From positions 1 to 35,238 of the forward strand of contig NZ_SMBP01000026.1 of NCBI RefSeq assembly GCF_004341945.1: a stretch of 35,238 nt of DNA, read 5' to 3'. Below are positions 8,008 through 18,057 of the stretch, one piece after another. The translations under genes and the position numbers were made by a program. Under the pieces are notes generated by a model. It was given only the letters and a program-made list of their open reading frames with translations. It was not told the origin of the DNA and did no database searches. Within the stretch, counting starts at the first letter, position 1. The number at the start of each line of letters is the position of its first letter. This DNA is from Longicatena caecimuris. GTDB taxonomy: Bacteria > Bacillota_I > Bacilli_A > Erysipelotrichales > Erysipelotrichaceae.

Positions 8008-8403
8008 TTAACCACGTGGTCGTTTAGGTGGACGACAACCGTTGTGTGGAATAGGAGTTACATCGTTGATCATTGTAATTTCTAATCCCGCAACCTGTAA
8101 AGCTCTTACAGCTGCTTCACGTCCAGGTCCTGGACCTTTAACGTTTACTGATACTGTTTTCATACCATTTTCTATTGCTGCTTTACCTGCAGCTTCTCCA
8201 GCCATCTGTGCAGCAAATGGAGTGGATTTACGTGAACCCTTGAACCCCAGTGCTCCAGCGCTGGACCATGCTACAGCGTTTCCATTTTCGTCAGTAATAG
8301 TAACGATGGTATTGTTAAAAGTTGAATGAATATGAGCACATCCACGAGCAATATTCTTGCGTGCTTTACGTTTACGTGCGCCCGCTTTTACGTTTTTTGC
8401 CAT
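8008..8403 (-). CDS. rpsK: 30S ribosomal protein S11
   Basis: S11 is a platform protein of the small subunit contacting the 3' major domain of 16S rRNA. The 131-residue sequence has the family hallmarks [33 protein letters not shown] and the very conserved C-terminus [13 protein letters not shown]. The N-terminus is basic. It follows rpsM by 20 bases and precedes rpoA by 27, with AGGAGG before the ATG, as in the classical alpha operon. There are no oddities. Confidence 0.99.
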   Translation of the reverse strand: MAKNVKAGARKRKARKNIARGCAHIHSTFNNTIVTITDENGNAVAWSSAGALGFKGSRKSTPFAAQMAGEAAGKAAIENGMKTVSVNVKGPGPGREAAVRALQVAGLEITMINDVTPIPHNGCRPPKRPRG

Positions 8404-8423
8404 TTTAATTTCCTCCTATCGTC

Positions 8424-8789
8424 CTATTTCTTTTTGTTTGCTACTGTACGAACTGGACCTTTACGCGTACGAGCATTTGTTTTTGTTCTCTGTCCGCGAA
8501 CCGGTAAACCTTTACGGTGACGGATTCCGCGGTAGCATCCGATTTCCATCAGACGCTTAATGTTTAATGCAACCTCACGACGCAAATCACCTTCTACTTT
8601 GATAGAATCTACTTCGTTACGGATGGCATTAATCTGTTCGTCAGTTAAATCTTTTACACGGATATCTTCGCTGATTCCCGTTTTTGCCAGAATCTGTTCC
8701 GCAGTTGGGCGGCCGATTCCGTAAATGTACGTTAATGATACTACTACGCGCTTGTCGCGTGGTAAGTCAACACCTGCAATACGAGCCAT
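8424..8789 (-). CDS. rpsM: 30S ribosomal protein S13
   Basis: S13 sits in the head of the small subunit and forms bridges to the large subunit and the P-site tRNA. The 121 residues begin [25 protein letters not shown], have the helix-two-turn-helix part [14 protein letters not shown], and end in the basic tail [20 protein letters not shown]. This is a typical length. It follows rpmJ by 17 bases in the alpha operon. Confidence 0.99.
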   Translation of the reverse strand: MARIAGVDLPRDKRVVVSLTYIYGIGRPTAEQILAKTGISEDIRVKDLTDEQINAIRNEVDSIKVEGDLRREVALNIKRLMEIGCYRGIRHRKGLPVRGQRTKTNARTRKGPVRTVANKKK

Positions 8790-8806
8790 TTTACATTACA
8801 CCTCCA

Positions 8807-8923
8807 TTAGTTTCCTTGTCTTTGTTTGTGTTTTGGGTTTTCGCAAATGACCATGACACGGCCTTTACGTTTGATAATGCGGCACTTATCGCATATTGGT
8901 TTGACAGATGGTCTTACTTTCAT
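8807..8923 (-). CDS. rpmJ: 50S ribosomal protein L36 (zinc-binding form)
   Basis: A 38-codon gene translating as [14 protein letters not shown] followed by [13 protein letters not shown] and [11 protein letters not shown]. It contains the complete zinc ribbon ligands Cys-x2-Cys, Cys and His of the C+ form of L36, a small large-subunit protein. AAGGAGG lies seven bases before the ATG. It sits between infA and rpsM, its normal position. The zinc form implies no special low-zinc replacement at this locus. Confidence 0.97.
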   Translation of the reverse strand: MKVRPSVKPICDKCRIIKRKGRVMVICENPKHKQRQGN

Positions 8924-8946
8924 GCGTCTTCCTCCTTATTCACGAC

Positions 8947-9165
8947 TTATTTGTGTCGGAATGTAATTCGCCCACGTGTTAAATCATAAGGTGAAATTTC
9001 AACGGTTACACGGTCCCCTGGTAAAATGCGGATGTAGTGCATGCGGATTTTACCAGAAACGTGAGCCAGTATTTCGTGTCCGTTTCCCAATTTCACTTTG
9101 AACATTGCGTTTGGTAAAGTATCAATTACTTCGCCATCCATTTCAATAACATCTTGCTTACCCAT
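8947..9165 (-). CDS. infA: Translation initiation factor IF-1
   Basis: IF-1 binds the ribosomal A site during initiation. The 72 residues form a single S1-like OB fold with the family motifs [37 protein letters not shown] and [15 protein letters not shown]; length and sequence are standard. Its ATG lies inside the end of map, overlapping by eight bases, with GAGGAGG upstream within the map coding region, so translation is probably coupled. Confidence 0.99.
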   Translation of the reverse strand: MGKQDVIEMDGEVIDTLPNAMFKVKLGNGHEILAHVSGKIRMHYIRILPGDRVTVEISPYDLTRGRITFRHK

Positions 9166-9931
9166 TACTTGGATGTTCCTCCTCTTTTATCTCTGTGAGT
9201 ATTTCATACCCTTTTTCTGTGATCACGATCGTATGCTCGTAGTGAGCTGCCAAGCCACCATCTTTGGTGACGACACCCCAACCATCCGCAAGTGTTCGTG
9301 TATGTGGCCTGCCTGCTAAAACCAACGGTTCGATTGCAAGCGTCATGCCTTCTTTAAGCAGAATGCCATGACCTGCCGGGCCGAAATTTGGAACTGTCGG
9401 ATCTTCATGGACGGAAGTTCCAATACCATGTCCTGCATAATCTCGTGGCAAAGAAAAGCCATGCCCAAAGACATACTCTCCGATTGCATGAGATATATCA
9501 GTTAGATGATTCCCAGCCTTTGCCATTTTTAAACCTTCATATAAAGATTCTTCGCTAATTCTCAGAAAGGCTTTTGTTTCCTCGCTGATATTACCGACAG
9601 CATATGTCCATGCTGAGTCACCATGATACCCTTGATAACAGGCACCGATATCTACTGAAACAATGTCCCCGTCATGTAACATCGTATCATCTGGGACACC
9701 ATGTACCATGACAGAATTTACAGATATACATGCAGCAGCTGGAAACCCGTATAAACCCTTAAATGACGGTATCCCGCCATGTTTTCGTATCGTGTTTTCC
9801 ACGATTTCATTGATTTTTTTCGTAGTGATTCCAGGCTGTATAACTGTTTGCGCTGCACGATGTGCAAGCGCAACAATTATACCTGCTTTTTTCATGAATG
9901 TCAACTCCTGATTTGACTTCGGAATGACCAT
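9158..9931 (-). CDS. map: Methionine aminopeptidase, type I
   Basis: This enzyme removes the initiator methionine from new proteins. The 257 residues carry the five metal ligands of the pita-bread fold: the Asp in [16 protein letters not shown] (two aspartates), the His in [12 protein letters not shown], the Glu in [10 protein letters not shown] and the Glu in HYEHTIVI. It has no N-terminal zinc-finger extension. It starts two bases after the adk stop (TAAAATG) and overlaps infA by eight, the normal spc-operon arrangement. Confidence 0.98.
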   Translation of the reverse strand: MVIPKSNQELTFMKKAGIIVALAHRAAQTVIQPGITTKKINEIVENTIRKHGGIPSFKGLYGFPAAACISVNSVMVHGVPDDTMLHDGDIVSVDIGACYQGYHGDSAWTYAVGNISEETKAFLRISEESLYEGLKMAKAGNHLTDISHAIGEYVFGHGFSLPRDYAGHGIGTSVHEDPTVPNFGPAGHGILLKEGMTLAIEPLVLAGRPHTRTLADGWGVVTKDGGLAAHYEHTIVITEKGYEILTEIKEEEHPSNG

Positions 9932-9932
9932 T

Positions 9933-10580
9933 TTAGTCCTCCAACGCTTTCAGGACATCGCTCCAGACGTTTTCGATTGGTTGATCGGCATTGATTCTTG
10001 CGACAATTCCTTTCTGCTCATAGTAATCCAGAACAGGAGCTGTCTGTTTGCTGTATTCATCCAGTCGTACGGTAAGACTTTCTACCGTATCGTCTTTTCG
10101 CTGATATAGATCTCCACCACATACATCACATTTACCTTCTACCATAGGAGGTTTGGATTGTAAGTGATAGATCTCTCCGCACTCTTTACAGAGACGGCGG
10201 CCGGTGATTCTGCCAGCCAGAACATCAAAGAGAATATCCATGGCAATGACTTTGTCGATGGATAATGCCCCATCGCCAGCCAATGCATCAAAGGCCTTTG
10301 CCTGTTCTAAAGTTCTTGGATAGCCATCTAGAAGAAAGCCGTTTTTCTTATCTTCCAGTTTATCCAGATAGCTTTTCACCATATTGTTTACCAGTTCATC
10401 AGGGACGAGCAGTCCTTTGTCCATATAGCTTTTCGCTTCAAGACCAAGTTCTGTACCATTCCCGATTTCACTGCGGAAAATATCTCCTGTTGAAATATGA
10501 TTCACATTAAATTTTTCAACGATTTTTGCGGACATCGTACCTTTACCGGCACCAGGACCGCCCATAATCAAGATATTCAT
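9933..10580 (-). CDS. adk: Adenylate kinase, zinc-lid form
   Basis: Converts AMP and ATP to two ADP. The 215 residues begin with the P-loop GGPGAGKGT, followed by the AMP-binding STGDIFR and LDGYPRTLEQA. The lid (about 125-160) contains two Cys-x2-Cys pairs, CKEC and CDVC, so it binds structural zinc as in many Gram-positive enzymes. It lies 11 bases after secY and two bases before map in the spc operon. Confidence 0.98.
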   Translation of the reverse strand: MNILIMGGPGAGKGTMSAKIVEKFNVNHISTGDIFRSEIGNGTELGLEAKSYMDKGLLVPDELVNNMVKSYLDKLEDKKNGFLLDGYPRTLEQAKAFDALAGDGALSIDKVIAMDILFDVLAGRITGRRLCKECGEIYHLQSKPPMVEGKCDVCGGDLYQRKDDTVESLTVRLDEYSKQTAPVLDYYEQKGIVARINADQPIENVWSDVLKALED

Positions 10581-10591
10581 AGGTTCACCTT

Positions 10592-11881
10592 CTATCTCTG
10601 AAGAAATCCACGGTAGGACTTCTGCGTCAGACGACCTTCGATCTGTTTCACGGTTTCCATTGCAACACCTACGACGATGATGATACCAGTACCGCCGATA
10701 CCCATAGAGCTAGGCAGATTTGTAAATAATGGAAGAGCATGAGGCAGAACTGCGATGAAAGCCAGTCCAATTGCGCCTAATACCGTGATTCTGTTTAATA
10801 CCTTGTTAATGTAATCTTTGGTTTCCGTACCAGGACGGATACCAGGAATATATGTTCCTGATTTACCTAAGTTCTCGGCAATCTTTTCCGGATCTACCTG
10901 TAACTTCGTATAGAAGAAGGTAAATAACAGAATCAATACCACATAGATAACCAGGCTCACTGGTGTTTGCATACCCAGGTAATACTCTACGGTACTTACC
11001 CATTCAGCAGCCGTTACCATCTTAATGATGGAAAGTGGCGCCACCATGATAGCAGAAGCAAAGATAACAGGAATTACACTGGCTGAATTGATTTTCAGCG
11101 GCAGGTATGTCATGTCTTTCTTGCGTGTTGTTACCGTGCTGGATGTATACTGAATTGGAATCTTACGTTCCGCTGTCTGCATGAAGACAACAAAGATGAT
11201 GATCAGCAGATAGCATAACAGGAAGCCGCCAAAGCTCAAGATTCCATTAAAGGTTGCAGAACTGCTGGATGTATCGACAAGCGTTCCCCAAGCTGTTGCG
11301 AACTGATGTGGAAGTCTTGCGATAATGCCAGCGGCGATGATCATAGATACCCCATTGCCAACACCCTTCATCGTAATACGGTCACCGATCCACAAGATGA
11401 ACATGCTGCCACCTGTTAAGATCGTTGCAATATAAAGGATGCTTGACCAACCATTGCCATTGACCAGTAAATCCGGATAGCTTCTTGAAAAGCCATATAT
11501 TAGCGTTGAAGCCTGGAAGAAGCTCAAGACAACTGCCAGGTAACGTGTATAACGATCAATTTGTTTTTTACCGGATGCGCCGCCTTTGGCAAGTTCTGTC
11601 AAAGCCGGAATAACATCCATGGATAATAACTGAATAATAATAGATGCGGTGATGTAAGGGCCGACTCCCATAGCAAAAATGGACATCTGTTCCAGACCTC
11701 CACCACCAAGCAGGTTGATCATATCAAGCAGTGAATTGCTGGATTTCGTCAGCGATGTCGTATCTACGCCCGGTACAGTGATTGCTGTACCAAAGCGGAA
11801 GATAAACAACATGGCAAGAGTAAAGAATATTCGATTACGAATATCTTTATTCTTGAACATGCTGGTAATCGTGCTAAGCAT
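10592..11881 (-). CDS. secY: Protein translocase subunit SecY
   Basis: SecY is the channel of the Sec translocon. The 429 residues show about ten hydrophobic helices and family motifs such as FRFGTAITVPGVD near the start, SIFAMGVGPYITASIIIQLL, the cytosolic loop TRKKDMTYLPLKIN and ENLGKSGTYIPGIRPG. The end is ETVKQIEGRLTQKSYRGFLQR. It follows rplO directly with one base between stop and start, and precedes adk. Length is typical. Confidence 0.99.
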   Translation of the reverse strand: MLSTITSMFKNKDIRNRIFFTLAMLFIFRFGTAITVPGVDTTSLTKSSNSLLDMINLLGGGGLEQMSIFAMGVGPYITASIIIQLLSMDVIPALTELAKGGASGKKQIDRYTRYLAVVLSFFQASTLIYGFSRSYPDLLVNGNGWSSILYIATILTGGSMFILWIGDRITMKGVGNGVSMIIAAGIIARLPHQFATAWGTLVDTSSSSATFNGILSFGGFLLCYLLIIIFVVFMQTAERKIPIQYTSSTVTTRKKDMTYLPLKINSASVIPVIFASAIMVAPLSIIKMVTAAEWVSTVEYYLGMQTPVSLVIYVVLILLFTFFYTKLQVDPEKIAENLGKSGTYIPGIRPGTETKDYINKVLNRITVLGAIGLAFIAVLPHALPLFTNLPSSMGIGGTGIIIVVGVAMETVKQIEGRLTQKSYRGFLQR

Positions 11882-11882
11882 A

Positions 11883-12323
11883 CTAGATAACCTCTGCTTT
11901 TCCGCCTGCTTGCTCGATTATCGTTAAAGCTGATTTAGAGAACTTGTTAGCTTTCACTGTCAGTTTCTTTTCTAATTCACCTTCGCCTAAGATCTTGATT
12001 CCATCTAATTCTTTTCTTACCAGACCGCATTCAATCAACAGTTCTGGAGTTACTTCCGTACCATCTTCAAAACGATTTAAAGATGCTACATTTACGATTG
12101 CATACTCTTTACGAGTAAAGTTTGTAAAACCACGTTTAGGCAAACGTCTTGCTAATGGTGTCTGTCCACCTTCAAAACCTAAGCGAACGCCTCCGCCAGA
12201 TCTTGCTTTCTGACCTTTATGTCCTTTACCAGCAGTTTTACCGTTACCAGAAGCATGACCGCGTCCTACACGGTAGCTTGCTTTTCTGGCACCTTCTGTA
12301 TATGTCATTTCATGTAATTTCAT
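11883..12323 (-). CDS. rplO: 50S ribosomal protein L15
   Basis: L15 binds the core of 23S rRNA late in assembly. The 146 residues have the basic glycine-rich N-terminus typical of the family ([36 protein letters not shown]) and the C-terminal alpha/beta part ending [12 protein letters not shown]. It follows rpsE by only 16 bases, so rpmD (L30), normally between the two, is absent here. It abuts secY. Confidence 0.99.
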   Translation of the reverse strand: MKLHEMTYTEGARKASYRVGRGHASGNGKTAGKGHKGQKARSGGGVRLGFEGGQTPLARRLPKRGFTNFTRKEYAIVNVASLNRFEDGTEVTPELLIECGLVRKELDGIKILGEGELEKKLTVKANKFSKSALTIIEQAGGKAEVI

Positions 12324-12339
12324 GTTCTAATTCCTCCTG

Positions 12340-12852
12340 TTAACCGCGAATTTCTTCTGGTTTTTTACCACGGAGACGAGCAACATCTTCAATCGTTTTC
12401 AGATCTTTTAATGCTGCAATCGTAGCACGAACCATGTTGATTGGCGTACGGCTTCCCAGACATTTAGACAGGATATCGTTGATACCAGCCAGTTCCAATA
12501 CGGCACGTACAGGACCACCAGCGATAACTCCGGTACCTTCTGTAGCAGGGCGCAGGAAGATTTCTCCAGCTCCGTAACGTCCAGTGATTTCGTGAGGAAT
12601 GGTAGTTCCTACGATAGGTACGTTGAATACGTTTTTCTTAGCGTCTTCAACAGCCTTTTTAATAGCATCAGGAACTTCGTTTGCTTTTCCTGTACCAAAG
12701 CCGACACGGCCTTTTTTGTCACCGATGACAACCAATGCAGCAAAACGGAAGCGGCGTCCACCCTTTACTACTTTAGTTACACGGTTGATGGTAACGACGC
12801 GTTCTTCAAATTCTTTTTCAACGTCGCGATTTCTTCTTGGTTTACGTTCCAT
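12340..12852 (-). CDS. rpsE: 30S ribosomal protein S5
   Basis: S5 shapes the mRNA entry channel and decoding accuracy. The double-stranded RNA-binding fold starts at [23 protein letters not shown], with later [13 protein letters not shown] and [19 protein letters not shown] chose the second ATG (12852, 170 residues) because it lies eight bases after AGGAGG, while the first ATG at 12858 is only two bases away. That ribosome site overlaps the rplR stop codon, suggesting coupling. Length is normal. Confidence 0.98.
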   Translation of the reverse strand: MERKPRRNRDVEKEFEERVVTINRVTKVVKGGRRFRFAALVVIGDKKGRVGFGTGKANEVPDAIKKAVEDAKKNVFNVPIVGTTIPHEITGRYGAGEIFLRPATEGTGVIAGGPVRAVLELAGINDILSKCLGSRTPINMVRATIAALKDLKTIEDVARLRGKKPEEIRG

Positions 12853-12864
12853 TCGCATAACCTC

Positions 12865-13221
12865 CTAAAATTTCAAGCCGGCTTCTCTAGCCGCTTCAGC
12901 CAAAGCTTTAACTCGACCGGTGTAAACATATCCACCACGGTCAAATACAACATTTGTGATATTCTTTTCAAGTGCGCGTTTCGCAACCTCAGCGCCAACG
13001 GTTTTGGCAGCTTCAACGTTACCACCGTTTTCCAGTTTCATTTCAACACTGCTAGCGGCTACTAATGTAGTACCGTTAACATCATCAATGATCTGCGCGT
13101 GAATGTGGCTGTTTGAACGGAAAACGTTCAGGCGGGGACATTCAGGAGTACCGCTGATTTTGGTACGAACACGCAAGTGACGGCGTAAACGCTCATCATT
13201 TCTAGATACTTTCTTAAGCAT
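12865..13221 (-). CDS. rplR: 50S ribosomal protein L18
   Basis: L18 binds 5S rRNA in the central protuberance. The 118 residues contain [35 protein letters not shown] and the conserved end [28 protein letters not shown]. It lies between rplF and rpsE; its stop codon overlaps the ribosome site of rpsE. No oddities. Confidence 0.99.
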   Translation of the reverse strand: MLKKVSRNDERLRRHLRVRTKISGTPECPRLNVFRSNSHIHAQIIDDVNGTTLVAASSVEMKLENGGNVEAAKTVGAEVAKRALEKNITNVVFDRGGYVYTGRVKALAEAAREAGLKF

Positions 13222-13242
13222 TGTTCAATTTCTCCTTTCCCA

Positions 13243-13788
13243 CTATTTCTTACCTGCTGTTTTACCTTCCTTACGACGAACATATTCACCTTTGTAGCGA
13301 ATACCTTTGCCTTTGTAAGGTTCTGGTTTTCTTACAGCACGAACATTTGCAGCGAATTCACCGACACGCTGTTTATCAATTCCGGACACTTTAATAGCTG
13401 TCGCAGAAGTACATTCTACGCTCAATCCTTCTTCGATAGCAAATTCAATTGGGTGGGAGTAACCAACATTCAGTGTCAGTTTCTTACCGCTTACGGCAGC
13501 ACGGAAACCGATACCAACCAATTCCAGTTCTTTGGAATATCCGTTAGTAACACCTTCAACCATGTTAGCCAGCAGAGCACGTGTAGTACCATGCAGCTGT
13601 TTTGTGTGTTTCTGTTCGTTTGGACGTGTTACGCTCAAAACGTTTTCTTCAATTTTAATACCCAATTCCGGGTTAAACTGACGAGTTAAAGTTCCCTTAG
13701 GTCCTTTAACAGTCACCTCATTCCCAGCAGCGATGTTTACTTCAACGCCAGCAGGAATGGTAATCGCTTTATTACCGATACGTGACAT
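13243..13788 (-). CDS. rplF: 50S ribosomal protein L6
   Basis: L6 supports the sarcin-ricin region and GTPase centre of the large subunit. The 181 residues make two related domains: [25 protein letters not shown], and in the second half [25 protein letters not shown] followed by [28 protein letters not shown]. It follows rpsH by 21 bases and precedes rplR by 21. Standard length. Confidence 0.99.
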   Translation of the reverse strand: MSRIGNKAITIPAGVEVNIAAGNEVTVKGPKGTLTRQFNPELGIKIEENVLSVTRPNEQKHTKQLHGTTRALLANMVEGVTNGYSKELELVGIGFRAAVSGKKLTLNVGYSHPIEFAIEEGLSVECTSATAIKVSGIDKQRVGEFAANVRAVRKPEPYKGKGIRYKGEYVRRKEGKTAGKK

Positions 13789-13809
13789 TCTTCTTTACCT
13801 CCGTCTAGA

Positions 13810-14208
13810 TTACCACACGTAGGCGATAACTTCGCCACCAACGTGTTTAGCTCTAGCTTCTTTATCTGTCATTAAACCATGAGATGTAGAGATGATTGCA
13901 ATACCCAGACCGTTCAATACGCGAGGAACTTCGTCCACTTTTGCGTAAGCACGTAAACCAGGTTTAGAAACTCTCCGTATTCCATTGATTACTTTTTCGT
14001 TGTTAGGTCCATATTTCAGTGTAACATTGATGGTTTTCTTAACGTCACCTTCAACGTTGTAATCTGTAATAAAACCTTCTTCTTTTAAAATCTTTGCGAT
14101 TTCGATCTTTTCTTTATTTGCAGGTACTTCTACAACTTCGTGACGAGCCTGAACTCCATTACGAATTCTAGTCAGCATATCTGCAATCGGATCTGTCATT
14201 ATCATCAT
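13810..14208 (-). CDS. rpsH: 30S ribosomal protein S8
   Basis: S8 is a primary 16S rRNA-binding protein, and in E. coli it represses the spc operon. The 132-residue frame has [15 protein letters not shown] at the start and the RNA-binding end [31 protein letters not shown]. Several ATGs are stacked at the start; those at 14208 and 14205 lie nine and twelve bases after AGGAGG, so the exact first residue is uncertain by one. It lies between rpsN and rplF. Confidence 0.98.
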   Translation of the reverse strand: MMIMTDPIADMLTRIRNGVQARHEVVEVPANKEKIEIAKILKEEGFITDYNVEGDVKKTINVTLKYGPNNEKVINGIRRVSKPGLRAYAKVDEVPRVLNGLGIAIISTSHGLMTDKEARAKHVGGEVIAYVW

Positions 14209-14229
14209 GACTGTATTCCTCCTATCTGA

Positions 14230-14415
14230 TTACCAGCTCGCCTTTTTTACACCCGGAATCTGACCCTTGTAAGCCAGCTCGCGGAAGCAAATACGGCAGA
14301 GTTTGTATTTACGTAAAACTGAGTGAGGACGGCCACAACGTTCACAACGTGTGTACTCACGCACCTGGAACTTCTGAGGACGTTTTGATTTATTAACCAT
14401 TGCTTTTTTTGCCAT
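14230..14415 (-). CDS. rpsN: 30S ribosomal protein S14, type Z (zinc)
   Basis: The short 61-residue zinc-binding form of S14, a head protein of the small subunit. It has the two pairs CERC and CRIC that bind zinc, and the conserved end [18 protein letters not shown]. It follows rplE by 13 bases and precedes rpsH by 21. As with L36, this cluster carries the zinc-dependent paralogue. Confidence 0.99.
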   Translation of the reverse strand: MAKKAMVNKSKRPQKFQVREYTRCERCGRPHSVLRKYKLCRICFRELAYKGQIPGVKKASW

Positions 14416-14428
14416 ACTGTAAGTCCTC

Positions 14429-14968
14429 CTATTTCTTGAAAGGCATGCCTAATTCTTCAAGCAGCGCCTTTGCTTCTTCGTTTGTTTTTGCAGTAGTAAC
14501 GATAACGATATCCATACCACGTACTTTGTTAACCTTATCGTAGTTGATTTCTGGGAAGATCAGCTGTTCTTTAACACCCAGTGTGTAGTTTCCACGGCCA
14601 TCGAAAGATGTTGTAGAAACACCACGGAAGTCACGCACGCGTGGCAATGAGATGTTCATCAGCTTATCCATGAAATCATACATCTTCTCTTTACGTAAAG
14701 TTACCTTACATCCGATAGGCATACCTTCACGCAATTTGAAGTTTGCGATAGATTTCTTTGCTCTTGTGATAACTGGAGCCTGTCCAGTGATCTGTGCCAA
14801 TTCAGCTACGGCTTCGTCCAATACCTTTGGATTCGCGATTGCTTCACCGATACCCATGTTGATAACGATCTTATCTACATAAGGAACTTCCATAACTGAC
14901 TTGTAGTTAAACTTTTTCATTAAGTTAGGCACAACTACATCTGTATATTTCTGATTTAGGCGGTTCAT
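14429..14968 (-). CDS. rplE: 50S ribosomal protein L5
   Basis: L5 binds 5S rRNA and contacts the P-site tRNA. The 179 residues include [49 protein letters not shown] and [30 protein letters not shown]. It is in standard position between rplX (13 bases) and rpsN, with a GGAGG-type ribosome site. Confidence 0.99.
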   Translation of the reverse strand: MNRLNQKYTDVVVPNLMKKFNYKSVMEVPYVDKIVINMGIGEAIANPKVLDEAVAELAQITGQAPVITRAKKSIANFKLREGMPIGCKVTLRKEKMYDFMDKLMNISLPRVRDFRGVSTTSFDGRGNYTLGVKEQLIFPEINYDKVNKVRGMDIVIVTTAKTNEEAKALLEELGMPFKK

Positions 14969-14981
14969 CCTTTAACCTCCC

Positions 14982-15305
14982 CTACTTAATTTCAGCGCCG
15001 GTTTTTTTATAGACGCGAACCTTTGTTTGATTGCCTTTTTTGTCTTCTTTGATTTCAAATCCAACACGGCTGGCTTTCTTAGCCTTGCTATCGTAAGCCA
15101 TAACATTGCTAACATGGATTGGCATTTCTTTTTCAATAATGCCGCCATCTGGATTAGCCTGAGATGGTTTCAAGTGTTTTTTTACAACATTTACACCTTC
15201 AACGATAACTTTGTTTTCCTTAGGGAAAACTTTGGTTACTTCTGCAACAGTGCCCTTGTAAGCACCTGTAATAACCTGAACCTTATCACCTTTTTTGATT
15301 TTCAC
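14982..15305 (-). CDS. rplX: 50S ribosomal protein L24
   Basis: L24 initiates large-subunit assembly and sits near the tunnel exit. The 107 residues begin with the KOW motif [20 protein letters not shown] and continue [37 protein letters not shown], all characteristic. It lies between rplN (12 bases) and rplE. Confidence 0.99.
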   Translation of the reverse strand: MKIKKGDKVQVITGAYKGTVAEVTKVFPKENKVIVEGVNVVKKHLKPSQANPDGGIIEKEMPIHVSNVMAYDSKAKKASRVGFEIKEDKKGNQTKVRVYKKTGAEIK

Positions 15306-15317
15306 AAAGACACCTCC

Positions 15318-15686
15318 TTACAGCACTTCTGGTGCCAAAGACACAATTTTCATAAAGTCTTTGTCACGCAGTTCTCTTGCTACTGGCCCGAAAATACGAG
15401 TTCCACGAGGTGTGTTATCGTCTTTGATCAGGACAACAGCGTTGTCATCAAATTTGATGTATGTTCCGTTGTCACGGCGAACGCCACGTTTTGTACGTAC
15501 GATTACACCTTTGACTACGTCACCTTTTTTTACAGTTCCACCAGGAGCAGCCTGCTTAACAGCACAGACAACGATATCCCCGATGTTTGAAAACTTACGA
15601 ACGCTTCCACCTAAACAGCGGATAACCAATACTTCTTTGGCACCTGTGTTGTCAGCGACGCGTAATCTACTTTCATTCTGGATCAT
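15318..15686 (-). CDS. rplN: 50S ribosomal protein L14
   Basis: L14 is a beta-barrel large-subunit protein forming an intersubunit bridge and the RsfS docking site. The 122 residues start [19 protein letters not shown] and include [52 protein letters not shown]. It marks the classical start of the spc part, but there is no gap or promoter here: it follows rpsQ by 20 bases in one unit. Confidence 0.99.
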   Translation of the reverse strand: MIQNESRLRVADNTGAKEVLVIRCLGGSVRKFSNIGDIVVCAVKQAAPGGTVKKGDVVKGVIVRTKRGVRRDNGTYIKFDDNAVVLIKDDNTPRGTRIFGPVARELRDKDFMKIVSLAPEVL

Positions 15687-15706
15687 GAATGTCTACCTCC
15701 TAGCGC

Positions 15707-15967
15707 CTACAGCTGTACAGCTTTTTCGACGATTTCAACCAAACGGAAACGTTTTGTAGCAGACAATGGACGAGTTTCCATAATAACTACCTTATCTCCG
15801 ATTTTCGCTTCATTGTTTTCGTCATGAGCTTTAAACTTCTTAGAATATTTTACACGTTTTCCATATAATGGATGTGTTTTCTTTGTTTCAACGACTACAG
15901 TAATCGTTTTATCCATCTTATCGGAAACAACTGTTCCACGATATACTTTACGGTTAGATCTTTCCAT
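15707..15967 (-). CDS. rpsQ: 30S ribosomal protein S17
   Basis: S17 is a primary 16S rRNA-binding OB-fold protein. The 86 residues contain [43 protein letters not shown] and [24 protein letters not shown], all family-typical. It follows rpmC by 16 bases. Confidence 0.99.
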   Translation of the reverse strand: MERSNRKVYRGTVVSDKMDKTITVVVETKKTHPLYGKRVKYSKKFKAHDENNEAKIGDKVVIMETRPLSATKRFRLVEIVEKAVQL

Positions 15968-15983
15968 AACTTAGTGATCCTCC

Positions 15984-16184
15984 TTAATCCTGATTGCTAA
16001 GCTCGCGCTCAGTCAATACGGTTTTCATACGGGCAATGTCTTTCTTCACGGTTTTTAAGCGTGCAGTGTTCGTCAACTGTCCGGTTGCTTGTTGGAAACG
16101 AAGATTAAAAAGTTCATCTTTAAGCGTTTCGATCTGTTGTGCAATTTCAGTGTTACTTAACTCTCTGATCTCTTTCGCTGTCAT
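15984..16184 (-). CDS. rpmC: 50S ribosomal protein L29
   Basis: L29 is a small two-helix protein at the tunnel exit, part of the docking site for SRP and trigger factor. The 66 residues have [34 protein letters not shown] and the end [18 protein letters not shown]. Its ATG overlaps the rplP stop by one base, so translation is likely coupled. Confidence 0.98.
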   Translation of the reverse strand: MTAKEIRELSNTEIAQQIETLKDELFNLRFQQATGQLTNTARLKTVKKDIARMKTVLTERELSNQD

Positions 16185-16600
16185 TATTTCTCTTCTCCTT
16201 TTCTAACAAATTTCGTCTTCACTGGCAGTTTGTGAGAAGCCAGACGGAATGCTTCACGTGCAACTTCTTCTGGAACACCAGCAATTTCAAACATCATACG
16301 TCCTGGTTTTACAACTGCTACCCATCCTTCAGGTGCACCTTTACCAGAACCCATACGTACTTCAAGAGGTTTTTTCGTTCTTGCCAAGTGAGGGAAGATA
16401 CGAATCCAAACTTTACCACCACGTTTCATATAACGTGTCATGGCAATACGGGCAGCCTCGATCTGGCGGTTACTTACATAAGCACCAGTGTCAGCCATCA
16501 GACCATATTCACCAAAAGATACTTCACGACCGGCTTTCGCACGTCCTTCGTAGCTTAAACGGTGAGGTCTTCTATATTTTGTTCTCTTAGGCATCAACAT
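16184..16600 (-). CDS. rplP: 50S ribosomal protein L16
   Basis: L16 organises the A-site tRNA region of the large subunit. The 138 residues have [46 protein letters not shown], and [19 protein letters not shown]. The ATG at 16600 is ten bases from AAGGAGG; an ATG two codons later would be further than usual. It lies three bases after rpsC and overlaps rpmC by one. Confidence 0.98.
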   Translation of the reverse strand: MLMPKRTKYRRPHRLSYEGRAKAGREVSFGEYGLMADTGAYVSNRQIEAARIAMTRYMKRGGKVWIRIFPHLARTKKPLEVRMGSGKGAPEGWVAVVKPGRMMFEIAGVPEEVAREAFRLASHKLPVKTKFVRKGEEK

Positions 16601-16603
16601 AAT

Positions 16604-17398
16604 TTAGTTTCCTCCTTCCGCTTTCTTAGGAGCATTTCCAGCAGCGTTGTTTCTCTGGCTGTTGTTGCGGTTACGGTTGTCGTTACGATTTCCGCCACGG
16701 TTGTTGCGACGGTTACGACGACGATCGTTCATATTGTTCTTAGGAGCTTCTGGTTCCTGAACCATCTGTCCTGGCAATACTTCACCACGGCAGATCCATA
16801 CTTTAACACCTAAACGGCCATACTGAGTAGAAGCTTCTTCCCAAGCATAGTCGATGTCAGCACGCAATGTATGCAGAGGTACAACACCTTCGCTATAACC
16901 TTCAGTACGTGCCATATCAGCTCCGCCTAAACGTCCAGATACAGCAGTCTTGATACCTTTGGCACCAGCACGCATTGTTCTCTGGATAGCTTTTTTCTGA
17001 GCTGTACGGAAGCTTGCACGCTGTTCCAACTGGTCAGCAATGCTTCTAGCAACCAAACGAGCATCCAAATCTGGATTAGCGATTTCCAGAACTTTTACAT
17101 AGATGTTCTTTCCACTGGTTAATTTTTCCAGTTTCTTCTTCAAGTTTTCAATGTTTTCACCGTTTGTTCCGATGATCACACCAGGACGAGCTGTACGGAT
17201 CATGATCTCAACACGGTTTTTAGAACGTTCAATTTCAATTCTTGATACGGAAGCTGCCTTCAGTTCAGAGAATAAGAATTCACGAATTTTAACATCTTCC
17301 AGTAAAAGATCGGCATAATCTTTGTCAGCATACCATCTGGATTCCCAGTCACGGATAACACCGACACGCATTCCGATCGGACTAACTTTCTGTCCCAT
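16604..17398 (-). CDS. rpsC: 30S ribosomal protein S3 with long Asn/Arg-rich C-terminal tail
   Basis: S3 lines the mRNA entry channel. The first part of about 215 residues is standard: [19 protein letters not shown], a KH domain with the GxxG loop in [22 protein letters not shown], and [18 protein letters not shown] then [24 protein letters not shown]. After [10 protein letters not shown] the protein continues for about 45 residues rich in Asn, Arg and Gly with a small Lys/Ala/Glu end, giving 264 residues against about 218 in B. subtilis. The tail is low complexity and presumably disordered, near the mRNA entry side. It follows rplV by 11 bases. Confidence 0.98.
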   Translation of the reverse strand: MGQKVSPIGMRVGVIRDWESRWYADKDYADLLLEDVKIREFLFSELKAASVSRIEIERSKNRVEIMIRTARPGVIIGTNGENIENLKKKLEKLTSGKNIYVKVLEIANPDLDARLVARSIADQLEQRASFRTAQKKAIQRTMRAGAKGIKTAVSGRLGGADMARTEGYSEGVVPLHTLRADIDYAWEEASTQYGRLGVKVWICRGEVLPGQMVQEPEAPKNNMNDRRRNRRNNRGGNRNDNRNRNNSQRNNAAGNAPKKAEGGN

Positions 17399-17409
17399 GA
17401 GCTACCTCC

Positions 17410-17745
17410 TTAATCACGCTCGTCAACCACAACAGTGATGTGGCTGGTGCGTTTGTGGATCGCACTTGCAGATCCTTTTGCACGTGGCATGAAGCGTTTC
17501 AAAGTTACACCTTCGTTTGCATAACATGCTTTCACGTATAATTTTTCTTCATTCATATCGTTGTTGTTAACGGCATTTGCTACCGCTGACTTCAACACTT
17601 TTCCTACAGCTTCCGCAGCTACGTTTGGTGTAAACTTTAAGATTGCGGCAGCTTCTTCAACGTCTTTCCCACGAATCAGATCGATTACAAGGCGAGCTTT
17701 TCTAGGTGGGATACGTAATGTCTTTGCGCATGCTTTAACTTCCAT
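17410..17745 (-). CDS. rplV: 50S ribosomal protein L22
   Basis: L22 lines the peptide exit tunnel with its extended hairpin. The 111 residues include [48 protein letters not shown] and the hairpin [24 protein letters not shown]. No insertions are seen in the hairpin region associated with macrolide resistance. It lies between rpsS (14 bases) and rpsC. Confidence 0.99.
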   Translation of the reverse strand: MEVKACAKTLRIPPRKARLVIDLIRGKDVEEAAAILKFTPNVAAEAVGKVLKSAVANAVNNNDMNEEKLYVKACYANEGVTLKRFMPRAKGSASAIHKRTSHITVVVDERD

Positions 17746-17759
17746 TCTACGTTTCCTCC

Positions 17760-18038
17760 TTATCTCTTAGCTTTCTTGTCATCAGCGCCGTGTCCAGCAT
17801 ATTTGCGGGTTGGCACGAATTCACCAAGCTTGTGTCCTACCATATCTTCTGTAACATAAACAGGCAGATGTTCTTTTCCGTTGTAAACGGCAAATGTATG
17901 TTCCACAAACTGAGGGAAAATCGTTGAACGACGTGACCAGGTTTTAATAACTTGTTTTTTACCGGCAGCATTCAGTGCTTCTACCTTCTTCATCAGATGG
18001 TCATCACAGAATGGGCCTTTTTTCAAACTACGACTCAT
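17760..18038 (-). CDS. rpsS: 30S ribosomal protein S19
   Basis: S19 is a head protein contacting A-site tRNA and S13. The 92 residues begin [20 protein letters not shown] and include [42 protein letters not shown] and PTRKYAGHG, family-typical. It lies 19 bases after rplB. Confidence 0.99.
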   Translation of the reverse strand: MSRSLKKGPFCDDHLMKKVEALNAAGKKQVIKTWSRRSTIFPQFVEHTFAVYNGKEHLPVYVTEDMVGHKLGEFVPTRKYAGHGADDKKAKR

Positions 18039-18057
18039 TTTTCATTTCCTCCTTTGC

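Noticed and set aside
15027-15590. A 187-codon plus-strand frame opposite rplX and rplN
   Set aside because: It is a shadow of two certain ribosomal protein genes; no ribosome site, and its composition (many Phe, Asn, Cys) is typical of antisense frames. The same reasoning removes the other long plus-strand frames under the ribosomal cluster, tuf and fusA.
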